Below, one piece after another: positions 1 to 7,181 of a stretch of 34,451 nucleotides of DNA. The notes under the pieces were generated by a model. It searched no databases, was not told the DNA's origin, and worked only from the letters and a program-made list of their open reading frames with translations. The first letter of the stretch is position 1; each line of letters starts with the position of its first letter. The DNA lies in contig JBBPYR010000323.1 of the NCBI GenBank assembly GCA_038199755.1, positions 1 through 34,451 on the forward strand. Reading direction: 5' to 3'. Made by a program: the position numbers and the translations under genes. This stretch comes from JBBPYR01 sp038199755. GTDB taxonomy: Bacteria > Chloroflexota > Ktedonobacteria > Ktedonobacterales > Ktedonobacteraceae.

Positions 1-2
1 TG

Positions 3-1541
3 ATCCTGGCCTGTGGCTTTGCCCAACTCTACCGCTACCAACGCGTCTCCACGGCCATCCAGCGACAACAGACGAAGTGGGTGGTGTTCGGCATGCTGAT
101 GGGCACCCTCTTCGATGCTGCCAATCTGCTGCCTCCGCTCATCTGGCCCGCGCTCTCCCAGCCTGGTCCCGCTCATGCCCTCTTTGCCATCCTGAGCGAA
201 GTGACCTTCCCCCTCGTCCTGCTCCTTGTCCCCATCACGATAGCCGTAGCGGTGCTCCGCTATCGGCTGTGGGACATCGATCTGCTCATCAACCGGACCC
301 TGGTCTACGGGCTGCTTACCGCGAGCATCATCGGGCTCTATCTGCTGGTGGTCGTTGGGCTGGGCACACTGCTGTCGGCGCTGGGGAATGTGCTTCTGTC
401 GCTGCTCGCCACCGGGCTGGTCGCCGTGCTCGTTCACCCATTGCGCCAGCGGCTACAGCGGGCCGTCAACCACGTGATGTTTGGGGAGCGTGACGAGCCC
501 TATCGCGTGCTCGCGCGTCTGGGCCGCCGCCTGGAAGCGACGCTGGCCACCGACAGCCTTCTGCCCATCATTGTGCAGACCGTGGCCCAGGCACTCAAGC
601 TCCCCTCTGTCACTATCACCTACCAGCACCTGGGAGAGGATGTCCTTGTCGCCTCCACTGGTGAGGCACGCACACCCGAGGCGCTGGTGCGCGTGCCGCT
701 GGTGGCCCAGACTGAGCAGGTGGGCGACCTTTGGCTTTCAGCACGGGCCCCTGGTGACTCCTTGACGCCCGCCGATCTGCGACTCCTGCATGACCTGGCC
801 CCACAGATTGCCGTTGCCGTACAAGCGATGCGTCTCACCACTGAACTGAAGCACTTGACGGCTGACCTCCAGCAGTCGCGAACTCGGCTCGTCACGGCCC
901 GCGAAGAGGAGCGCCGCCGCCTGCGCCGCGATCTGCACGATGGCCTGGGGCCAACGTTGGCCAGTCTCACTTTCAAAATCGATGCCGCCCGCAATCTGCT
1001 CACCCAGGATAGCGCGCGTGCGGATCGGCTGCTGGAGGAGGTGCGACAGCAGACGCAGGAGACGCTGGCCCAGATCCGCCGCCTAGTCTATGACCTGCGC
1101 CCGCCAGCCCTCGATGAACTGGGTCTGCTCTCGGCCCTGCGCGAGCAGGCTGCCTCCTCTCAGCACCAGGGACTCCAGATCCTCATCGAGGCCCCCTCCT
1201 GCCTCCCTCCACTCCCTGCAGCCGTCGAGGTGGCTGCCTATCGTATCGCCCGCGAGGCGTTGACCAATGTCGTCCGCCACGCCCAAGCCAAGCACTGTCT
1301 GCTGCGTCTGGGCCTGCGGGACCGCGTCTTGACCTTGCAGATTACCGACGATGGGAAGGGCATCGCGCCTGAGCACCACATCGGGGTGGGACTGCTGGCG
1401 ATGCAGGAGCGAGCGAGCGAACTGGGAGGTGGGTGTACCATCACACGAGGGGCTTCCGGTGGCACGACGATCCAGGTCAACTTCCCACTGGGCATGACAG
1501 AGGACGCTTCTCCCACCTCCCCTTCAGCCACCCCACCATAG
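3..1541 (+). CDS. Sensor histidine kinase, LiaS/NarL type (5' partial)
   Basis: The reading frame is open from nucleotide 3, so the true start lies left of the window; the GTG at 81 is internal. About 512 residues are visible. The N-terminal part has several hydrophobic segments. A GAF-like stretch follows from about visible residue 163, then the HisKA_3 dimerisation box with RRDLHDGLGPTL, where the phospho-acceptor His is at nt 936-938 (visible residue 312). A HATPase_c domain follows, with N box (REALTNVVRHA), G1 (DDGKGI) and GVGLLAMQERA. This architecture is typical of kinases that phosphorylate LuxR/NarL-type response regulators, often encoded next door. None is seen downstream, so it may lie outside the window. 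The signal sensed is unknown. The family call is firm; the role is not. Confidence 0.9.
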   Translation: MLACGFAQLYRYQRVSTAIQRQQTKWVVFGMLMGTLFDAANLLPPLIWPALSQPGPAHALFAILSEVTFPLVLLLVPITIAVAVLRYRLWDIDLLINRTLVYGLLTASIIGLYLLVVVGLGTLLSALGNVLLSLLATGLVAVLVHPLRQRLQRAVNHVMFGERDEPYRVLARLGRRLEATLATDSLLPIIVQTVAQALKLPSVTITYQHLGEDVLVASTGEARTPEALVRVPLVAQTEQVGDLWLSARAPGDSLTPADLRLLHDLAPQIAVAVQAMRLTTELKHLTADLQQSRTRLVTAREEERRRLRRDLHDGLGPTLASLTFKIDAARNLLTQDSARADRLLEEVRQQTQETLAQIRRLVYDLRPPALDELGLLSALREQAASSQHQGLQILIEAPSCLPPLPAAVEVAAYRIAREALTNVVRHAQAKHCLLRLGLRDRVLTLQITDDGKGIAPEHHIGVGLLAMQERASELGGGCTITRGASGGTTIQVNFPLGMTEDASPTSPSATPP

Positions 1542-1603
1542 GCTCTCTCCCTCGCTTTGCCAAAGATGGGACAGCCGTCGGGGCAAAACCGGGACAGGTG
1601 CTC

Positions 1604-1633
1604 GTGACATCGGGACGCGGCATCTCTTATACT
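1604..1633 (+). promoter_or_regulatory. Sigma-70-like promoter for the DUF385 / monooxygenase pair
   Basis: GTGACA (1604-1609) and TATACT (1628-1633) are separated by 18 nt, close to consensus. Transcription would start near 1640 and give a leader of about 55 nt before the start codon at 1695. It lies in the only gap between the kinase and the next gene. Confidence 0.55.
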
Positions 1634-1694
1634 GGAAGGAAAGAGCACATACGCCTGCATCGCGAAACGATGGTTGGATGAGAAAAGGAAACCG

Positions 1695-2186
1695 ATGATG
1701 AGCACGTTGACATCTCCACCAAAGCCCAGAGGCTTGCTCAAATGGGCCTACCTTCTGCCGCGTTCCCTGTACCGCTGGCATCTAGGCTGGCTTCTGGGGC
1801 ACCACATCATGATGATGACCCACGTCGGGCGCACAACGGGCGTCGTCCGGCAGACGGTGGTCGAAGCCGTGAACGATGATCCGAAGACGCAGGCATGCCA
1901 GGTGTTGGCTGGCTGGGGAGAGCGAACCGATTGGTACCGCAATCTCCAGGCCTATCCTGCCCTTGAGATCCAGGTAGGAAGCAGGCGTTACGTGCCACAG
2001 CAACACGTCCTTTCACCTGAAGAACGCCTGACCCTCTTACAGGATTATGAGCGCCGTCACCCACGAGGACTTCGCCTTCTTTTCCGTCATCTCGGCTATC
2101 CCTCTGATGGTTCCCCTGAAGGCTTGCACGCTATCGCACAGGTCATTCGAGGCGTGGAGTTTCGTCCTGAAGCAGCAAAGAAGTGA
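1695..2186 (+). CDS. Deazaflavin-dependent nitroreductase-family protein (DUF385)
   Basis: The 163-residue product has the DUF385/F420-type split-barrel pattern: LYRWHLGWLLG near the N-terminus, the THVGRTTGVVRQT cofactor-binding stretch, and GWGERTDWYRNLQA in the middle. Family members bind F420 or FMN and reduce or oxidise small molecules; the substrate cannot be read from sequence. I chose the ATG at 1695 because a GGAAA ribosome site lies just upstream and the homologous gene at 18578 starts in a comparable place. An upstream in-frame TTG (1674) and an ATG at 1698 are alternatives. The FAD monooxygenase begins 16 nt after the stop, so the two are probably co-transcribed. Two relatives are present in the window: a remnant at 3452-3605 and an intact copy at 18084-18578 on the other strand. 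Confidence 0.85.
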   Translation: MMSTLTSPPKPRGLLKWAYLLPRSLYRWHLGWLLGHHIMMMTHVGRTTGVVRQTVVEAVNDDPKTQACQVLAGWGERTDWYRNLQAYPALEIQVGSRRYVPQQHVLSPEERLTLLQDYERRHPRGLRLLFRHLGYPSDGSPEGLHAIAQVIRGVEFRPEAAKK

Positions 2187-2202
2187 GAGAAAGGAATCGA
2201 TC

Positions 2203-3399
2203 ATGCGCGTCTTAATCTCCGGAGGCGGCATTGCTGGCCTCACGCTGGCCTACTGGCTGCAGAAGTCAGCCATCTCATCAGTCGTAATTGAACAAGCGAA
2301 CGCCATTCGCCGTGACGGCTACGCGATTGACTTTTTCGGCACTGGCTACGATGTGGCCTCGCGCATGGGCCTCATCGACCAGCTGCGCTCTCAGCAAATT
2401 CCCTTTGAAGCACTCGTCTATGTGAACAAGGACGGCAAGCGGATCGCCAAGCTGGATGCAGCACTCATGCTTACCATCACTGAGGGGAAATACATGGGGC
2501 TGATGCACGAGACCCTCGAAGCTGTGTTGTATGAAGCACTTGAAGGGACCGTCGAGGTGCAGTTTGGCCGATGGATCACGGCCATCGAATCTGGCCCGGA
2601 TGCGGTAGACGTGACGTTCAATGATGGCACGACCGAGACCTTTGATCTGCTGATTGGGGCCGATGGTGTGCATTCGAGGACGCGCGCTCTGCTCTTCGGA
2701 CCCGAAGAGCAGTTCAGCCGGTATCTGGGCTACACCATTGCCTGCTACCCACTGGCTGACCGCTACGGCATCGGCAAGACGTTTCAGATGTATAACGAGC
2801 CGGGACGCATGGCCGCTGCCTATTGCACGCCACAGGCGGACGACCTCCTCTTGTTTTTCATGTACCCGTCATCAAAGCCTGAGCATGTGCCACGCGAGCA
2901 GCGGCTCTCCCACTTGCGCAAGGTGTTCGCAGGCATGGGCTGGCTGACGGAGAAGTTCCTCTCTGATGTTGACCCGTCTGTGAATGTGTTTATGGATGCG
3001 GTGATCCAGATCCAGATGCCGACTTGGCATCAAGGCCGCGTGGCCCTGGTCGGTGATGCCTGCGATTGCCCTACGCTGCTTTCCGGGCAGGGGGCCTCCC
3101 TGTCGATGGGAGGGGCCTATTTTTTGGCTCGTGCTCTGCACGAAAGCGCGTCGTATGAGGAGGCGTTCCGTCGCTACGAACAGCAGATGTATGCCTCTGT
3201 CCAGGCGCAGCAAAAGAGCGGCCGTAGTTTTGCCAAATACTTTTTGCCTGGGAGTCCCCTGGGCCTGTTCGTCCAACAAACGATGATGAAAGTGGTGTTA
3301 CGACCGGCGTTTCGTGGCCTGCTGCGCCGCCAGTTTAGCGCAGAGAGCCTCTTGTCTCCGCGAGACGACCCTTCATGGGGGCAAAACACGTTCAACTGA
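2203..3399 (+). CDS. FAD-dependent monooxygenase (PHBH/TetX-like group)
   Basis: The 398-residue product is full length for a single-component flavoprotein aromatic hydroxylase. It starts with the dinucleotide-binding motif SGGGIAGL and carries the second FAD motif LLIGADGVHSR at about residue 155. The GD motif VALVGDACDCP lies near residue 280, followed by LSGQGASLSMGGA. Such enzymes use NAD(P)H and O2 to hydroxylate aromatic or polycyclic substrates. The start at 2203 is preceded by GAAAGGA at proper spacing; longer frames reaching 2047 would overlap the previous gene by 140 nt and add unrelated sequence. It is probably co-transcribed with the DUF385 gene 16 nt upstream, which suggests a small-molecule modification or detoxification pair. 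Substrate unknown. Confidence 0.88.
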   Translation: MRVLISGGGIAGLTLAYWLQKSAISSVVIEQANAIRRDGYAIDFFGTGYDVASRMGLIDQLRSQQIPFEALVYVNKDGKRIAKLDAALMLTITEGKYMGLMHETLEAVLYEALEGTVEVQFGRWITAIESGPDAVDVTFNDGTTETFDLLIGADGVHSRTRALLFGPEEQFSRYLGYTIACYPLADRYGIGKTFQMYNEPGRMAAAYCTPQADDLLLFFMYPSSKPEHVPREQRLSHLRKVFAGMGWLTEKFLSDVDPSVNVFMDAVIQIQMPTWHQGRVALVGDACDCPTLLSGQGASLSMGGAYFLARALHESASYEEAFRRYEQQMYASVQAQQKSGRSFAKYFLPGSPLGLFVQQTMMKVVLRPAFRGLLRRQFSAESLLSPRDDPSWGQNTFN

Positions 3400-3451
3400 T
3401 GACTTGGTATCCCGGATGGGTGGCACAAACCACAACAAAAGGAGTTGCACT

Positions 3452-3605
3452 ATGGCCCTTGCTCATCGCCGTCCTTATGGCATTTATCGGTGGCTGGCCC
3501 ATTGGTTCTATCGGTTTGGTCTTGGTTGGCGATGAGGCCCATCTGTCCGCTCGACTCGACGCCTTCTTTCGAGGGGTGCGCTTCTCTCCCGCAGCAGCGA
3601 ACTGA
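3452..3605 (+). pseudogene. DUF385 remnant with internal deletion
   Basis: A good ribosome site (AAAGGAG, 7 nt) precedes ATG 3452. The first 27 codons read RPYGIYRWLAHWFYRFGLGW, matching the family N-terminus (compare LYRWHLGWLLG in the gene at 1695). That frame stops at 3535. In another frame, ending at 3605, the sequence reads GDEAHLSARLDAFFRGVRF, matching the family C-terminus (compare the RGVEFRPEAAK end of the gene at 1695). The middle, about 110 codons including the cofactor site, is gone, and the junction is out of frame. It can make only a 27-residue peptide. This is a decayed third paralogue lying just after the monooxygenase. Confidence 0.7.
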
Positions 3606-3996
3606 GCAAGAGGTATTCCCCAAACGCTTCTACTCCAACCTACCACGAGCAGTTGAGTCGCGTGTAACTCATCTGCTCAAATAGTATCCGCTCTTTCCAT
3701 TACTCCAAATTCACTCGCTCATCATAGGCTGGATATATATCGATTTCTTATCCAAATTCTTACCAAACTGTAACCCGCATCTTTTATCATACTGATAGCT
3801 TCTGTGGGGAAGCACATTTAAAAGTAGCGTCCTTATGAAGTTAGGGTGACAGGTAAGGTATCCCGGTAGAAACGCTCTGACTCTTTTGTGTGCTCTACCC
3901 TGCAAAGGCTTCCTCGGAGCCTCATGCAATTGTCAGCGCGATGTTTGCGAAAAGGGATTAGACGAGACGATCAGAAGAAAGAAGGTTTAAAAGGAT
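3606..3996 (+). other. 391-bp intergenic stretch with a long leader
   Basis: I see no credible gene here. The first 100 nt follow the DUF385 remnant. The AT-rich middle holds the promoter element at 3760-3790 and, just before it, a near repeat of its first half (TTCTTATCCAAA then TTCTTACCAAAC). The last 200 nt would be transcribed as a leader before the gene at 3997, without an obvious terminator-like hairpin. Confidence 0.5.
3760..3790 (+). promoter_or_regulatory. Promoter element A of a motif shared by several transcription units
   Basis: TTACCA (3760-3765), 19 nt, then TATCAT (3785-3790). The segment CTTACCAAACTGTAACC matches elements at 29106-29136 (+) and 28962-28992 (-), with identical distance to the -10-like hexamer. 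It lies about 200 nt before the TPP-enzyme remnant and would drive the oxidation cluster. Whether TTACCA is a -35 box or part of an activator or repressor site cannot be decided. Confidence 0.55.
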
Positions 3997-4411
3997 ATGA
4001 GTGACAAAGTCAGTGATTTTCTATTGAAACGCCTCTCGGCATGGGGCATCAAGCGTATTTTCGGTTTTCCCGGTGATGGCATTCTCGGCATACTAGGAGT
4101 GCTTGAGCGCAACAAAGATCTGTTCGAGTTTGTGCAGGTGCGCCATGAGGAGATGGCGGCCTTTATGGCGAGTGCCCATGCCAAATATACTGGTGAACTT
4201 GGCGTCTGCATGGCGACCTCGGGGCCAGGAGCAACCCACGGAGAAACCACCTCATATCCACAACACGGTGCATACCGGTATTGGGTATTCCTATCCGCAT
4301 ATTACTCCCAGTCAAGACGATCTGCAGCGGGCTGCGGATATTCTCAACGCTGGCGAGAAGGTCGCCATCTTAGTCGGTGCAGGCGCGATGGATGCGGGCG
4401 ATGAAGTGTAA
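3997..4411 (+). pseudogene. Thiamine-diphosphate enzyme (pyruvate-oxidase-like) wreck
   Basis: Codons 1-81 give a clear TPP-enzyme N-terminus: FGFPGDGILGILG, then VRHEEMAAFMASAHAKYTG with the conserved TPP-activating Glu, then MATSGPGATH. At about 4238-4241 the homology jumps, with a change of frame, to a later part of the same protein type: EKPPHIHNTVHTGIGYSYPH and VAILVGAGAMDAGDEV. The frame then stops at 4411. About 110 codons of the first domain and everything after roughly residue 210 are missing compared with typical 550-600-residue members. Possible original roles are pyruvate oxidase or another TPP-requiring decarboxylase. The wreck can give only a 135-residue out-of-frame product. 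It is the first coding unit after promoter element A. Confidence 0.75.
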
Positions 4412-4431
4412 GAAATGAAGGCAAGCCACAA

Positions 4432-5307
4432 GTGATCTTATGGCCCGATACCTTCAATAACCACTTCCATCCAGAGACCGCCATTGCTGCCGTCGAGGTG
4501 CTTGAGGCCGCTGGTTATCAGGTTATTGTGCCGCAGCAATCGCTGTGTTGTGGTCGCCCACTCTACGATTATGGCTTCCTCGATCAGGCAGAACACCTGT
4601 TACGACAGATTCTCGTTACGCTGCGTCCACAGATTGAAGCAGGAGTCCCCGTTGTTGGGCTAGAACCGAGTTGCGCGTCAGTTTTCCGCGACGAGCTAAA
4701 GAATCTCTTCCCGCATGACGAAAATGCGAAGCGGCTCAGTCAACAAACATTTCTCTTGAGTGAATTCCTTGAGAAGGTGGTGAAGGACTACCGACCGCCA
4801 CAGTTGCACCGTAAGGCTGTTGTGCATGGACACTGCCATCACAAGGCCATCATGAAGATGAGCGATGAGGAAGCAGTATTGTCCAAACTTGACCTTGATT
4901 TTCAGGTGCTCGACTCTGGCTGCTGTGGTATGGCGGGGGCTTTCGGTTTTGAAAAAGAGCACTACGCTGTCTCCATCAAAGCGGGCGAACGCGTGTTACT
5001 ACCAGCAGTACGTAGAGCTGAGGACGACACAGTTATTATTGCCGACGGCTTTAGTTGCCGTGAACAGATCGAGCAAATGACCGACCGCGAGGCATTACAC
5101 CTGGCACAGGTCATCCAGATGGCGATGCATGAAGAACAGCTTGATGGAGCGGAAAAGCTCCCAGAACAAGCAGCTCATGCACTCCAGAGGAGCATGTATC
5201 AATCACAGCCGTCAGTGCCAACAGCCATTCTTGTAGGAGGAGTTGGTGTGCTCTGTGCGACTGGCCTATTAGTATGGAAGTTCGCGAGAAAAAAGGAATC
5301 GCAATGA
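4432..5307 (+). CDS. Cysteine-rich CCG Fe-S domain, fragment of a GlcD/GlcF-type FAD-FeS dehydrogenase
   Basis: The 291-residue product contains the paired cysteine-rich module of glycolate-oxidase/heterodisulfide-reductase type proteins: SLCCGRPLYDYG, LEPSCASVF, HGHCHHKA and DSGCCGMAGAFG. In related large proteins this module follows an FAD domain and a ferredoxin domain, both absent here. Homology-like sequence reads through codons upstream of the GTG at 4432 (VRNEGKPQV), so the gene was cut and joined to the TPP wreck just before. It ends with a transmembrane helix (about residues 263-281) followed by basic residues. The start codon is uncertain and the ribosome site is weak. The stop overlaps the next ATG by 4 nt, so it is coupled to the membrane gene. 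It may be non-functional or a free-standing Fe-S subunit. Confidence 0.6.
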   Translation: MILWPDTFNNHFHPETAIAAVEVLEAAGYQVIVPQQSLCCGRPLYDYGFLDQAEHLLRQILVTLRPQIEAGVPVVGLEPSCASVFRDELKNLFPHDENAKRLSQQTFLLSEFLEKVVKDYRPPQLHRKAVVHGHCHHKAIMKMSDEEAVLSKLDLDFQVLDSGCCGMAGAFGFEKEHYAVSIKAGERVLLPAVRRAEDDTVIIADGFSCREQIEQMTDREALHLAQVIQMAMHEEQLDGAEKLPEQAAHALQRSMYQSQPSVPTAILVGGVGVLCATGLLVWKFARKKESQ

Positions 5308-6302
5308 AATTTTTTGGAAAGAAACGCTTTTCCCAGCGTTCTGGGCTGCTAGACCTGTTGCCGCGCCAGGTGACACAGGAAGGGATTGTGTTAGAGCGGC
5401 ATATCCGCGAGGGTCGCTTCCAGCGCAGCTTAGCATTCATCACTGGTGTCTCCGGTCTGCTCACTGGCATCGAGGTTGGATATGAGCATTATCGCGGTAG
5501 TTATGGTCAGCGTATCATGTACACGCCGATTATTCTGAGCGTTGCGTTATGCATTGCAGGTATCTGGGGTACCTTCAGTCGATGGGCCGCACGCACGGTG
5601 TTACGATATACCTCCCTCATCTGCATGCTTGATGGTGTCGTTGGCTTCTACTTTCACATTCGTGGCATTGCACGCAAACCGGGTGGATGGCGCATCCCCA
5701 TCATCAATCTTGTCATGGGGCCACCAGTCTTCGCCCCTCTGCTGTTCTCGACGGTTGGCTTTCTTGGTTTGATCGCCTCGCTGTTGCGCCAGGAAGATGC
5801 GCCCGCACATATATCCTTTCCAGGACTTTCTCTATCCCGCCCCACCTGGCTAAACTGGCTTCCAAGCAGGGTGACGAAAGAAGGATTTGTCTTCGAGCAG
5901 GATGTGCGTGAGGGACAATTTCAGCGTGCGTTGGCGATAGCCACCGCGGCCTCAGCCTTCTTTAGCTGGGCCGAGGCGTTTTACTCACATTACAAGAACA
6001 ACTTCCAGTATAAAATCCAGTGGTCGCCTATTCTCATCGCACCAGTGCTAATGGTCGCAGGAGTCGGTGCCGTATGGAGTCGCACGATAGCACGCACCCT
6101 CTTGCCGATTATCTCAGTCGTGGCATTCGCGAACGGCATCATTGGCTTTTATTACCATGTACGCGGCGTGGGGCGTCGTCCTGGTGGATTTAAGAAGCCC
6201 GTGTACAACATTATCTATGGTCCCCCTGTTCTGGCACCAATGATCTTTGCTGCCTCTGGCTTCATTGGAGTGGTGGCGAGTCTGCTGAGGAGAGCGAAAT
6301 AA
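5304..6302 (+). CDS. Membrane protein made of two homologous four-helix halves
   Basis: The 332-residue protein has two halves of about 150 residues that match each other. Each starts with a pattern like LPxxVTxEGxxxExxxREGxFQR, has four hydrophobic segments, and repeats GFYxHxRGxxRxPGG and the GPPVxAP stretch. I do not know an assigned function. The start at 5304 (AAAAGGAATCGCA before ATG) overlaps the upstream stop as ATGA; the downstream gene starts on the last base of its own stop (TAATG). This tight coupling with the subunit-3-like protein and the GMC oxidoreductase suggests it is the membrane anchor, or possibly a quinone-reactive part, of that dehydrogenase (inference). One conserved His per half, in FHIRG and YHVRG, could matter for haem or quinone. 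Confidence 0.75.
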   Translation: MKFFGKKRFSQRSGLLDLLPRQVTQEGIVLERHIREGRFQRSLAFITGVSGLLTGIEVGYEHYRGSYGQRIMYTPIILSVALCIAGIWGTFSRWAARTVLRYTSLICMLDGVVGFYFHIRGIARKPGGWRIPIINLVMGPPVFAPLLFSTVGFLGLIASLLRQEDAPAHISFPGLSLSRPTWLNWLPSRVTKEGFVFEQDVREGQFQRALAIATAASAFFSWAEAFYSHYKNNFQYKIQWSPILIAPVLMVAGVGAVWSRTIARTLLPIISVVAFANGIIGFYYHVRGVGRRPGGFKKPVYNIIYGPPVLAPMIFAASGFIGVVASLLRRAK

Positions 6303-7129
6303 TGAAAAAACTCACGAAAAAGCCGCAAACGCCGGTGTATCAGGTATCAGTAGAGACGCTAGCTGATAGCGACTCCAGTCGCCTGCCAGTGGAGCCAAAG
6401 ACGCGACGGCCAATGGCACCGATGGCTCAACCTGGCTACTATCCGGGGTTTTCCACACTTAGCCAGCAGCCCTTCTGGGATGAGGCGACGCGAAAAACGG
6501 TGCTGGACCGTGTTGAACATGTTCCGCCGATTCGCTTCTTCACGCCTGAGGAGGCACAGTTGATGAAGGCGGTGTGTGATCGTCTCATTCCACAGGATGA
6601 TCGTGACGATGCACACAAAATTCCCCTCGTCGAGCGTATTGATGAACGACTTTTTTCCGGGCGTATCGACGGCTATCGCTTCGAAGATATGCCACCAGAT
6701 GCCGAGGCACATCGCCTTGGCCTACAGGCCATCGAAGCAATCGCGCAGCATCTCTACACGACCTCCTTTGTACATCTAGGTCCATCGGAACAAGACGCTG
6801 TTCTCCAGACTATTCATCAGGCAAAGCCTCCCGCAGGGCAGGACATCTGGCAGAAGATGTCAGTTCATCGCTTCTGGATGCTGTTAATGCAAGATGCGGT
6901 CGAGTCCTACTACGCTCACCCCTATGCATGGGATGAGATTGGCTTCGGCGGTCCGGCCTACCCACGTGGGTACATGCGCCTGGAAAAGGGAAAGCCAGAA
7001 CCCTGGGAGGTCGAAGAGCAACGCTACGACTGGGAGGCACCAAGCACCGCACGCTCTGGAGAGTATATGCCGGTTGGTGGACCTGGTGGACATAAGCAGC
7101 AAACGCCCGGTCAAGAAGGAACGCATTAA
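6302..7129 (+). CDS. Gluconate 2-dehydrogenase subunit 3-like protein
   Basis: The 275-residue product has the subunit-3 domain from about residue 78: FFTPEEAQLMKAVCDRLIPQ, then HRFWMLLMQDAVESYYAHP and WDEIGFGGPAYPRGY. In known complexes this small subunit accompanies a GMC flavoprotein and is exported by a Tat signal. Here the N-terminal 75 residues are basic and Pro-rich, with no Tat or Sec signal, so the complex probably stays on the cytoplasmic side. It is translationally coupled to the membrane protein upstream, and the GMC gene starts 52 nt downstream. The pairing with the GMC subunit is the main support for the functional call. Confidence 0.85.
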   Translation: MKKLTKKPQTPVYQVSVETLADSDSSRLPVEPKTRRPMAPMAQPGYYPGFSTLSQQPFWDEATRKTVLDRVEHVPPIRFFTPEEAQLMKAVCDRLIPQDDRDDAHKIPLVERIDERLFSGRIDGYRFEDMPPDAEAHRLGLQAIEAIAQHLYTTSFVHLGPSEQDAVLQTIHQAKPPAGQDIWQKMSVHRFWMLLMQDAVESYYAHPYAWDEIGFGGPAYPRGYMRLEKGKPEPWEVEEQRYDWEAPSTARSGEYMPVGGPGGHKQQTPGQEGTH

Positions 7130-7181
7130 AATCGAGCAGGATGTACGCTCTCGCATCCGTTTACGGAAGGACAAGAACACG

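Noticed and set aside
81..1541. GTG at 81 as the start of the first kinase
   Set aside because: The frame is open and family-like back to nucleotide 3 (RYQRVSTAIQRQQTKWVVFG), so 81 is internal.
2047..2202. Longer N-terminus for the FAD monooxygenase
   Set aside because: It overlaps the DUF385 gene, adds unrelated residues before the SGGGIAGL motif, and the ATG at 2203 has a proper ribosome site.
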